NCBI GenBank assembly: GCA_938008005.1
Contig: CALLLZ010000061.1
Coordinates: 1 to 11,561, forward strand
Source: an uncultured Marinicella sp.
Lineage (GTDB): Bacteria > Pseudomonadota > Gammaproteobacteria > Xanthomonadales > Marinicellaceae
DNA length: 11,561 bases
Direction of reading: 5' to 3'
The notes under the pieces are model-generated. The model saw nothing but the letters and a program-made list of their open reading frames with translations. It was not told the origin of the DNA and ran no database searches. Made by a program: the position numbers and the translations under genes. The stretch's first letter is position 1, and every line of letters begins with the position of its first letter. Shown piece after piece: positions 6,023-11,561 of this stretch.

Positions 6023-7283
6023 TTTAATGGTGGCTTTTGTGACTGAAGCCTGCCAGTTTGAAAAGGCTATGGATAGGTTCAAGGCTGGTGATTATGTGAC
6101 CGCATCTGCGCTTTTTGTAATTTGTGAGGCAGGCGAGGAATATCAAAAAGAGTCTGCCTTTTTTCATGCGATCAGTTTGCGTCATTTAGGCCAAACTTCT
6201 CAAGCAATTGAACAGTTTGAGAGAGCACGGGTTTTAGATCCCGCCAATTTAAATGTGTTAAATGAACAGGCAGTGACTTATGAGCAATCACAACAGTTAT
6301 TAAAAGCGCAACAAGCTTATGGCGAAGTTCTGGCGGTTGAGCCTCATAATTTTGCTGCGCAGTTGGGTGTGGCAAGAATGTTACATTGGCGAGGGAAAAT
6401 TGTTGAGTCTATTAAACGTTATCAAGCCCTTCAGGCGCGAGAACCAGATAAAATACCGGTTAAGCTAGGACTGGGTTTTGCATTGGTTGCTAACTATGCT
6501 TTGGTTGAAGCAAGACAGTTGTTTGATTCTGTTTTATTAGAGGCGAGTGATAATAGCTCAGCTTTGTCGGGGATAGATATGTTGAACAAGATAACTAAAA
6601 ATCAGTTACAGCTAAAGCATCAGTTTAATACCGGTGACAGCACACAAATTAAATCAACATCTCTGTATTACAAGCACCAAAAAAATCATAAAAGCAGTTG
6701 GGGGGCTTCCTATCTATACAATGATTTAGGTATCAATCCAATTTTAGAAAATGGTATCAGAGAGAACAGAACAGTTAACAAAGAGTTGGCCTTATTTACG
6801 GCTTACCAATTTACTCCGAAGTTTAATGGCATGCTTAAGATTGCTAACCGATTCAGGTCTGATAACAAAGACATCATCAAATCTCAATATGAGCTGGGGT
6901 ATCGATTCAATAATTCATTATCAGGCCACTTCGGACAAGTCAATGAATGGTCCAGTGGTAACCTTTTAAATATATTGACCTTCACTGGTGTTGAATATGT
7001 TAAACCAGATAATTTCAGCCTCAGTGCCCAAGTTTATTACTCAAGTGATGATGAATTTGGCGACAGTCAATCACTGTCTTTAAAATACAAAAAATACTTT
7101 TCCAAAAAGTCATGGGGTCAAGTTGGAGTGAGTCAGCGTTTTGCAACTAATCAGAAAGCCACTACAGTTTTTGGTAAGTATTCATGGCGATTCAATAAAA
7201 ATACATCTGTGTTTATTGACGCCGTTGCTAATTTAGAAGAGCATCAGTCTTCCGTTGGGCTTGGGATTAATCATGCATTTTGA
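5997..7283 (+). CDS. TPR plus outer-membrane beta-barrel protein, YaiO/PgaA-like export porin
   Basis: 428 residues. A short hydrophobic signal peptide (about 1-18, ending TEA before Cys19) is followed by TPR-type helical repeats at about 20-190, with typical spacing of Ala, Gly and Pro (for example DPANLNVLNEQAVTYEQSQQ and EPHNFAAQLGVARMLHWRGK). From about 205 the sequence becomes alternating, aromatic-rich beta strands, and it ends in GLGINHAF, with the terminal Phe expected for recognition by the BAM complex. This is the architecture of PgaA (periplasmic TPR domain plus porin) and resembles the YaiO family, though at 428 residues it is about half the size of PgaA. As the last gene of the operon it is the likely exit channel or anchor for the glycan. 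Cys19 could make it a lipoprotein, but the lipobox is poor. The barrel and TPR calls are firm; the export role is inferred. Confidence 0.85.
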   Translation: MNGLILVFSLMVAFVTEACQFEKAMDRFKAGDYVTASALFVICEAGEEYQKESAFFHAISLRHLGQTSQAIEQFERARVLDPANLNVLNEQAVTYEQSQQLLKAQQAYGEVLAVEPHNFAAQLGVARMLHWRGKIVESIKRYQALQAREPDKIPVKLGLGFALVANYALVEARQLFDSVLLEASDNSSALSGIDMLNKITKNQLQLKHQFNTGDSTQIKSTSLYYKHQKNHKSSWGASYLYNDLGINPILENGIRENRTVNKELALFTAYQFTPKFNGMLKIANRFRSDNKDIIKSQYELGYRFNNSLSGHFGQVNEWSSGNLLNILTFTGVEYVKPDNFSLSAQVYYSSDDEFGDSQSLSLKYKKYFSKKSWGQVGVSQRFATNQKATTVFGKYSWRFNKNTSVFIDAVANLEEHQSSVGLGINHAF

Positions 7284-7287
7284 GCGA

Positions 7288-7304
7288 TCAACAATTCTTG
7301 TTGA
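7288..7304. repeat. Short inverted repeat after the glycan operon
   Basis: TCAACAA and TTGTTGA form a perfect 7-base stem around a TTC loop, five bases after the porin stop codon. The position suits a transcript end, but there is no U-tract and the stem has few G-C pairs, so I do not call it an intrinsic terminator. Confidence 0.35.
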
Positions 7305-7404
7305 GCGTTGAAATAAGAAATGTCAAAAATGTTCTTTAATGAACCATGTGATTGCGCATTTAATTAATTTGTGTTAAGTTGCTATTTGAATTTTTGAATT
7401 AACT

Positions 7405-7410
7405 GGGGGG
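7405..7410 (+). promoter_or_regulatory. Unusual G6 ribosome binding site
   Basis: Six G in a row, three bases before the ATG of the cysteine-rich protein, are the only Shine-Dalgarno-like sequence. Pairing to the CCUCC of 16S rRNA would be imperfect and the spacing is short. Slippage in this tract would change both strength and spacing. Confidence 0.4.
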
Positions 7411-7413
7411 ATT

Positions 7414-7821
7414 ATGAAAAAAATAGCTGCATGTATATTCATACTGGCTTTCAATATCAATACAGCAAATTCAGCGGTATGCCCGACTGATGCTGTTTTA
7501 AGTGTAGAGTGTAACGTGGGATCTGCGCTAACTCATATCAAGAATAAGCATTGTAAAACACCTGGTAAAGGTGCAGAGCAGTTTTCTAAGTATTATTGTA
7601 CTAATTTAATCCAAGCCTGTTTAGTTGCTACAGAAGTACCGGATGCGAGCTATCCAAATAATTGCTATAAAAAAGGGGAAGATGGTGAGATTGTAGGTTA
7701 TACATCAGACGGAAAACCGACCAATTGCTACCATGTGAACTTTGAATCGGGTAAAGGTATAGGGACTATGAAACTGAAAACAATGTATCCTGACCAAGAT
7801 AAATATTGTACGCAAAAATAA
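7414..7821 (+). CDS. Secreted cysteine-rich protein of unknown function
   Basis: 135 residues. The N-terminus is a classical signal peptide: MKK, a hydrophobic core with AACIFILAF, and a cleavage region around ANSA (residues 18-21). The mature part of about 114 residues has eight cysteines at 23, 33, 47, 62, 69, 84, 105 and 132, an even number consistent with four disulphides in the periplasm or outside the cell. It is rich in Lys, Tyr, Asn and Gly and has no motif I recognise. It stands alone: 130 bases separate it from the porin gene, and the next gene converges on it. A possible extended -10 (TGTTAAGTT, 7372-7380) with TTGCGC at 7352-7357 lies upstream but is weak. Function unknown; a small secreted inhibitor, adhesin or effector is possible, and none is favoured by the sequence. 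Confidence 0.75.
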   Translation: MKKIAACIFILAFNINTANSAVCPTDAVLSVECNVGSALTHIKNKHCKTPGKGAEQFSKYYCTNLIQACLVATEVPDASYPNNCYKKGEDGEIVGYTSDGKPTNCYHVNFESGKGIGTMKLKTMYPDQDKYCTQK

Positions 7822-7833
7822 GAATAACCAGAC

Positions 7834-7858
7834 GAATGAAATAGCACTCAATTCATTC
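7834..7858. repeat. Inverted repeat between convergent genes
   Basis: GAATGAA (7834-7840) and TTCATTC (7852-7858) can pair across an 11-base loop in the 63-base gap between two converging genes. It may end transcription from either side, but it lacks a T-tract in both directions and is AT-rich. Confidence 0.3.
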
Positions 7859-7884
7859 AGCTCAAGTCAGTTGGTGCTCGGTCA

Positions 7885-8349
7885 TTAATTAACTAAAGTT
7901 TTAATAGCGGCTTTACTGAGATGTAATAGTAAGTTCATCATTTCAGTAAAGTCTTTTGCTCCGCCGTGAAAAGGGTCGGGAACATAGTCCAGTTCTGAAT
8001 CTGGTAGATATGAAATAAATTCAACGATTTTATGTGTCATGTCTTTTGGACAAATTTTCAGTAAATTCTCTTTGTTTTTTTTATCCATAACCCAAATGAG
8101 GTCATAGTAGGTAAAGTCGGATTCTTTGACTTGTCTACACCTTAATGCAGAGAGGTCTACATTGATACTTTGAGCAGCTTCTATGGCTCTGTTATCTGGT
8201 GCTTTTCCTATATGAAAATCATGGGTGCCAGCAGAATCAATTTCAAATAAATGGTCAATACCTTGTTTTACTAATAGACTTTTAAATATGCCTTCGGCAC
8301 TGGGAGAACGGCAAATGTTGCCATAGCATACGAACAATATTTTTTTCAT
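7885..8349 (-). CDS. Low-molecular-weight protein tyrosine phosphatase
   Basis: 154 residues, the standard length for the family. The phosphate-binding loop CYGNICRS at 8-15 gives the catalytic Cys8 and Arg14 of the C(X)5R signature, right at the N-terminus as expected, and the general acid is Asp125 in the VPDPF motif. The family dephosphorylates phosphotyrosine proteins in the cytosol; bacterial members often act on tyrosine kinases that control capsule and exopolysaccharide export (Wzb, Etp), while others act on arginine phosphate or small substrates. No tyrosine kinase is seen in this window. It is the last gene of the minus-strand operon, eight bases after the adenine deaminase gene, and no good Shine-Dalgarno sequence precedes the ATG. 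His128 and Gly129 replace the paired Tyr residues that follow DP in many relatives. Confidence 0.92.
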   Translation of the reverse strand: MKKILFVCYGNICRSPSAEGIFKSLLVKQGIDHLFEIDSAGTHDFHIGKAPDNRAIEAAQSINVDLSALRCRQVKESDFTYYDLIWVMDKKNKENLLKICPKDMTHKIVEFISYLPDSELDYVPDPFHGGAKDFTEMMNLLLHLSKAAIKTLVN

Positions 8350-8357
8350 AGGTTTAA

Positions 8358-9350
8358 TTAGATAGAATGTAAAGTTTGAAGGTGTATATCAATAATACTC
8401 TTGGGTAAAAAACTGGCTTTAAATGAATTTTCTATCAAAGTGATGATGTCACTGTCGGATAAATTAACAGCTTCAGCCAACTGAAGAAAGTTTTCATTTA
8501 TATATCCGCCGAAATAAGCTGGATCATCAGAATTGATGGTTGCCATTAAGCCTTTTCTAAGCATCAGTTTAATTGGGTGTTCTTGAAGACTTTTTACCAC
8601 TTTCAGCTTTAAATTAGACAGCGGACAAACAGTTAAAGCGAGGTCCGCTTTAGCAATTTGCGCGGTCAGGATGTCATCATCCAAACAACGGTTACCATGA
8701 TCAATGCGGTCGACTTGGAGTAAATCGATGGCTTGTTTAACATAATCAGCTGGGCCTTCTTCACCGGCATGTGCCACCACTTTAAAGCCATCTTTCCGGG
8801 CTTGAGCAAATACCTGTTGGTATTTTTCCGGAGGGTGACCCATTTCAGACGAGTCTAGACCGATGCCTAAAATTTTATCTTGGTGTTTTAAGATTTTTGG
8901 GTATAAGTCTAAAGCATCTTGTTCCGGTAAATGCCTCAGGAAACAAGCAATGATGTGGAAGCTTATGCCTAATTGTTGTTGGCCATCATCAAAAGCTCGG
9001 TACAAACCGTTGATGGCCGTTTCAAATGGGATGCCCCGATCGGTATGAGATTGAGGGTCATAGAAGATTTCGGTATGAACAACATGATCTTGTTTGGCTT
9101 TTTCTAGATAGGCCCAGGCTAAATCGTAAAAATCTTGTTCGGTTTGAAGTACTGAACAACCTTGGTAATAAATGTCGAGAAATTCTTGCAGGTTGTTAAA
9201 GTTATACAAAGCTTTTAATTCATCAATTGATGCATATGGCAGTTCGATACCATTGCGTTTGGCCAGTTTGAACATCAGTTCAGGTTCTAAGCTGCCCTCA
9301 ATATGCATATGAAGCTCTGCTTTGGGCAGAAGTTGTATTAATTCACTCAA
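8358..9350 (-). CDS. Adenine deaminase (type 2, adenosine-deaminase superfamily)
   Basis: 330 residues. All catalytic elements of the metal-dependent adenosine/adenine deaminases are present: HMH with H14 and H16, HAGEEGP with H194 and E197, DHG with H218, and the SDDP motif with D275/D276. The segments FYDPQSHTDRGIPFE, LDSSEMGHPP and DDPAYFGGYINENF match the adenine deaminase branch rather than classical adenosine deaminase, so I expect conversion of adenine to hypoxanthine in purine salvage. The start codon is TTG, overlapping the preceding MAPEG stop as TTGA; AGGA lies eight bases upstream, and no later start would keep the HMH motif. It is third of four genes in its operon. The protein is often labelled adenosine deaminase, and that substrate cannot be excluded from sequence alone. 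Confidence 0.92.
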   Translation of the reverse strand: MSELIQLLPKAELHMHIEGSLEPELMFKLAKRNGIELPYASIDELKALYNFNNLQEFLDIYYQGCSVLQTEQDFYDLAWAYLEKAKQDHVVHTEIFYDPQSHTDRGIPFETAINGLYRAFDDGQQQLGISFHIIACFLRHLPEQDALDLYPKILKHQDKILGIGLDSSEMGHPPEKYQQVFAQARKDGFKVVAHAGEEGPADYVKQAIDLLQVDRIDHGNRCLDDDILTAQIAKADLALTVCPLSNLKLKVVKSLQEHPIKLMLRKGLMATINSDDPAYFGGYINENFLQLAEAVNLSDSDIITLIENSFKASFLPKSIIDIHLQTLHSI

Positions 9351-9754
9351 AGTAGTAATCCTGTATATTGGCCTATATATTTACCTATGTTGTATCCAGC
9401 TAAAAAGATAATTACCAGCCATGTGATTAAGGTGCCATAGAAGCGGCCAAAGGTCGCCCCTTTGCCATTTACTAATCCACTTGGGTGAATCAAACGTGCA
9501 ATGACCAAAGCCACACCAACGATATGAAGTATGATTGTATTGCCGCCATTAATTTCGCATACAGCAAGTAAAATCAGTGCAATGGGGATGTATTCTACAG
9601 CATTTTGTTGAGCACGTATGTGGCGGATGCCCATTGCATCACCGCCATCGCCAATATCAACTTTTCTCCCACGGCGGAATTTAACCACGTTAAAACAAAG
9701 CCATAAAATAATGATGGCTAAAATTGATGCATATAATCCAGTGATGGGTAACAT
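9347..9754 (-). CDS. MAPEG-family integral membrane protein
   Basis: 135 residues with four hydrophobic helices at about 5-25, 53-68, 73-90 and 106-128. The family signature RAQQNAVEYIP sits at 47-57, with an upstream basic loop. MAPEG proteins are trimeric membrane enzymes that include glutathione transferases and eicosanoid synthases; the bacterial YecN-like members, which this resembles by length and layout, have no settled substrate. AAGGAG lies about eight bases before the ATG. The gene begins two bases after the hydrolase stop and overlaps the deaminase start by 4 bases, so the three genes are certainly cotranscribed. A role in detoxification or glutathione conjugation is possible from the family only. 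Confidence 0.9.
   Translation of the reverse strand: MLPITGLYASILAIIILWLCFNVVKFRRGRKVDIGDGGDAMGIRHIRAQQNAVEYIPIALILLAVCEINGGNTIILHIVGVALVIARLIHPSGLVNGKGATFGRFYGTLITWLVIIFLAGYNIGKYIGQYTGLLL
9359..9362 (-). promoter_or_regulatory. Ribosome binding site supporting a TTG start
   Basis: The minus strand reads AGGA eight bases before the TTG at 9350, inside the 3-prime end of the MAPEG gene. This decides the start of the adenine deaminase, for which no ATG or GTG is available ahead of the essential His14. Confidence 0.55.
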
Positions 9755-9756
9755 GT

Positions 9757-10632
9757 CTAAATCTCCTTTGATGGTTTGGTGTTTATAAATTGAGTTGGAC
9801 TTAATTTTTTGGCGGGATTAATGATTGAATATCGACCTTGATTTAGTTGTATATTGGTGATACTGATTTCAGGGTCGTGAGTAAAAAATAACCTAAGATT
9901 GCTATTGATTACATGTTGCAAGAAATCAGTTTTTTCGTCAATCAATTGTTCAGGGAAACGGTCATACCCCATAGAGATTGGGATGTGAACCCATGCCGAA
10001 CCTGGAATTAAATCACTGGCAAATATCACATCGCCAATTTGTGCGTGCATCAGGCCAGGGGTGTGACCATCGGTGAAGATGAAACTCACTTTATCACCCA
10101 ACAGTTCATGATGTTTTCTATTAACTAAGTGCAAGTGTCCTGAAGCCTGTAATAATTCATGCAATACCGGAATAAATGAAGCGCGATCTCTGGGGTGAGG
10201 TTTTAAAGCTCGCTGCCAATGGTCAGCGCCGACTAGGTATTTAGCTTTTTTAAATACCAATTCGGGTTCTTGATTCTCTTGCCAATTGGTTAACATGCCG
10301 CCAGCATGGTCAAAATGTAAATGGCTTAGTACCACAATATCAATATCATCTGGTTTGAACCCAAGTTGACTGAGTGAGTCAATCAACACATGGGCATCTT
10401 GATAAACACCAAAACGCTGCTTTAGTTTAGGCTCAAAAAAGTTGCCAATGCCAGTTTCAAATAATACATTTTTGCCATTTAAGTCAGTAACTAACAAAGC
10501 ACGACAGGCTAATTCCATGCGATTGTGCTCATCAACTTCAACCCAACGCGACCACAAGGCTTTGGGTACATTACCAAACATGGCTCCAGCATCAAGCTTC
10601 TGTCGGTTGCCTTCGATTGAATACAATTTCAT
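9757..10632 (-). CDS. Metallo-beta-lactamase-fold hydrolase
   Basis: 291 residues. The zinc-binding set of the fold is complete: HLHFDH at 104-109, H190 in GHTPG, D207 in ASD, and H252 in FTHDP. The length and the LSHLHFDHAGG signature place it among small-molecule hydrolases of the lactonase/quorum-quenching-like branch, not among true beta-lactamases (no signal peptide is present) nor the ribonuclease branch. The substrate is not known. It is the first gene of the four-gene minus-strand operon, two bases ahead of the MAPEG gene. No Shine-Dalgarno sequence precedes the ATG; TACAAT at 10639-10644 on the minus strand is close enough to the start codon that a leaderless transcript is conceivable. 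Confidence 0.9.
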   Translation of the reverse strand: MKLYSIEGNRQKLDAGAMFGNVPKALWSRWVEVDEHNRMELACRALLVTDLNGKNVLFETGIGNFFEPKLKQRFGVYQDAHVLIDSLSQLGFKPDDIDIVVLSHLHFDHAGGMLTNWQENQEPELVFKKAKYLVGADHWQRALKPHPRDRASFIPVLHELLQASGHLHLVNRKHHELLGDKVSFIFTDGHTPGLMHAQIGDVIFASDLIPGSAWVHIPISMGYDRFPEQLIDEKTDFLQHVINSNLRLFFTHDPEISITNIQLNQGRYSIINPAKKLSPTQFINTKPSKEI

Positions 10633-10638
10633 TCGATA

Positions 10639-10644
10639 ATTGTA
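10639..10644 (-). promoter_or_regulatory. Candidate -10 box very close to the hydrolase start
   Basis: The minus strand reads TACAAT (one mismatch to consensus) with TTTTCA 16 bases further upstream. Transcription would begin at or next to the ATG at 10632, giving a leaderless or almost leaderless message, which fits the lack of a ribosome binding site. Evidence is only sequence similarity. Confidence 0.22.
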
Positions 10645-10676
10645 TCATTACTTGATGATATGAAAACAGTGTTTGT

Positions 10677-10709
10677 ATTAAGGAGGGTTGTTAATCAACG
10701 CTCCTTAAT
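10677..10709 (-). terminator. Stem-loop behind the IPTL-CTERM gene
   Basis: ATTAAGGAG (10677-10685) pairs perfectly with CTCCTTAAT (10701-10709); inside, GTTG pairs with CAAC around a TTAAT loop, with one G-G mismatch between the two stems. It begins 14 bases after the stop codon of the gene to the right and precedes the hydrolase operon. There is no T-tract on either strand, so it may end transcription weakly or protect a 3-prime end. Confidence 0.45.
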
Positions 10710-10723
10710 GGTTTGGTAAATTG

Positions 10724-11561
10724 CTAACTGAATTGACGTCTGAAAGTAATGCCAACACCAAGCATTAATACAGCCAATAACAGTAATGACCAAAGTTTTA
10801 ACGTGGGAACAGAGACTGGTATACCGGAAACACCCGAACCAGATAGGATGATCTCATCTGGGTTGGTGGCTGCATTACTTGTAATCGAAATCACATCATC
10901 AAATGCACCTATCGCAGTTGGGCTGAACATCACTTCAATCTCACAGGTGTCGGCTGTTGTCAGGGTAATTGGTGAGCTTAAACAACTTCCTCCACCTAAA
11001 GTGAAAGGTGCCGATGGTGCTGTGGTGGCTATGAACTCTAAACCTGTGTTGCCGGTATTGGTGGCGGTGATTATGATAGATTCCGTGGTGTTAACGTTGA
11101 CTGCACCAAAGTCAATGGTTGTGCTGCTCAAGGTGAGTTCAGGTTCTGGGGTTTCACAATCAACATTGACATTGTTAAGATTCGCGCCATTGACTTGTCC
11201 TGAGCCATTGCTTACGGTGCATGATTGTGTTGGCGTATTCGGCTGAGTAGAAACAGTCACTGCATAGTCACTTAAATCAGCCAATGCGGTATTAAAAGTA
11301 AAGGAACCATCAGCAGTAATTAATAAATCGTCTCCACCATTATTTTGTAAGGTTAATCCAGTGCCGGCTAGCCCAGAAACGGTGCCTCCGATGGTATGGG
11401 TTAAGCTTCCACTTAATGAGAACAATAAATCGGAGGCCGATCCAGAACCAATGTTACAAACCGTTCTTGCAGGTGACCATGTGGTACAACCTGTTGCGAA
11501 GCCATCGTCAGGGTTTAGCCAATGAGCCTCTGCGCCTGTTACGGTTGCTGAAGTTGACCAA
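10724..11561 (-). CDS. C-terminal part of a surface/envelope protein with choice-of-anchor D repeat and IPTL-CTERM-type tail (5-prime end outside window)
   Basis: The reading frame stays open to the right edge, giving at least 278 residues; an apparent TTG start at 11425 is only an internal Leu codon, because upstream codons continue a normal extracellular-type sequence (for example HWLNPDDGFATGCTTW). Working from the stop, the last about 25 residues are VPTLKLW, a hydrophobic helix and RRQFS, the pattern of IPTL-CTERM sorting tails. Before it lies a choice-of-anchor D/ASH-type beta domain (from LTLSSTTIDFGAVNVN to the DEIILSGSGVSG stretch), and before that a Thr/Ser/Gly-rich domain (GGTVSGLAGTGLTLQNNGGD, closing with a Cys pair). 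It is thus exported and held in the envelope or processed at the surface. The N-terminal part and any catalytic domain are not visible. Confidence 0.82.
   Translation of the reverse strand, partial: WSTSATVTGAEAHWLNPDDGFATGCTTWSPARTVCNIGSGSASDLLFSLSGSLTHTIGGTVSGLAGTGLTLQNNGGDDLLITADGSFTFNTALADLSDYAVTVSTQPNTPTQSCTVSNGSGQVNGANLNNVNVDCETPEPELTLSSTTIDFGAVNVNTTESIIITATNTGNTGLEFIATTAPSAPFTLGGGSCLSSPITLTTADTCEIEVMFSPTAIGAFDDVISITSNAATNPDEIILSGSGVSGIPVSVPTLKLWSLLLLAVLMLGVGITFRRQFS

Noticed and set aside
6751..6969. Plus-strand frame of 72 codons inside the porin gene
   Set aside because: Out-of-frame shadow of the beta-barrel region with no domain; the barrel frame is continuous to its terminal Phe.
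7288..7304. Intrinsic terminator of the glycan operon
   Set aside because: The inverted repeat is short, poor in G-C pairs and has no U-tract downstream, so it is listed only as a repeat.
8358..9350. Label of classical adenosine deaminase
   Set aside because: The superfamily is right, but several blocks match the adenine deaminase branch better; kept only as the alternative.
10749..11246. Plus-strand open frame of 165 codons opposite the envelope-protein gene
   Set aside because: It is antisense to a frame with clear domain structure and sorting tail; its low-complexity Val/Ser/Pro composition mirrors the Thr/Gly-rich codons of the real gene.
11423..11425. TTG as the start codon of the envelope-protein gene
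   Set aside because: The same frame is open to the right edge with continuing coding-like sequence, and no signal peptide follows the TTG, so it is an internal Leu.
1..11561. CRISPR array, tRNA or rRNA genes, insertion sequences, prophage or toxin-antitoxin pair
   Set aside because: No regularly spaced repeats, no transposase, integrase or terminal repeats, no recognisable structural RNA, and all larger intervals are filled by assigned genes.

Overview
The window reads as chromosomal DNA of a free-living, AT-leaning Gram-negative bacterium, most likely a marine gammaproteobacterium. The basis is an outer-membrane beta-barrel protein ending in Phe, an IPTL-CTERM-type sorting tail behind a choice-of-anchor D repeat, a proteobacterial-type H-NOX with its histidine kinase, and tightly packed operons. 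The genus is not provable from the sequence; a Marinicella-like organism would fit. I see no RNA gene, insertion sequence, CRISPR array or phage gene.

Region 1 (1-2224, minus strand) is a two-gene sensory operon. An H-NOX haem protein, predicted to be NO-selective, overlaps by 16 bases a hybrid histidine kinase (coiled coil, PAS, HDFNN-type kinase core, C-terminal receiver). Region 2 (2225-2419) is a 195-base divergent control region with a perfect 14-base palindrome. Region 3 (2420-7283, plus strand) is an operon of five genes that overlap one another: a receiver domain fused to a PIG-L/LmbE deacetylase, an ATP-grasp ligase, a membrane family 2 glycosyltransferase, a previously easy-to-miss 51-residue single-span membrane protein, and a TPR plus beta-barrel outer-membrane protein. 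The set resembles both E. coli YaiS/YaiP/YaiO and the Pga poly-GlcNAc machinery (deacetylase, synthase, small membrane partner, TPR porin). It differs by having a cytosolic, receiver-controlled deacetylase and an ATP-grasp enzyme.

The central inference of this annotation is that regions 1 to 3 form one system. NO binds the H-NOX protein, the kinase changes activity, and phosphoryl flow reaches the receiver domain of the deacetylase, setting the supply of free-amine sugar for a secreted glycan. The ATP-grasp enzyme could then acylate that amine. Each domain assignment is well supported; the phosphotransfer link, the substrate and the polymer are inference.

Region 4 (7284-7884) holds a small secreted protein with eight cysteines in its mature part, on its own transcription unit. 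Region 5 (7885-10632, minus strand) is a compact operon: metallo-beta-lactamase-fold hydrolase, MAPEG-family membrane protein, adenine deaminase (TTG start coupled through a TTGA overlap), and a low-molecular-weight protein tyrosine phosphatase. Region 6 (10677-11561) has a strong stem-loop and then the C-terminal part of a surface or envelope protein whose start lies beyond the right edge of the window.
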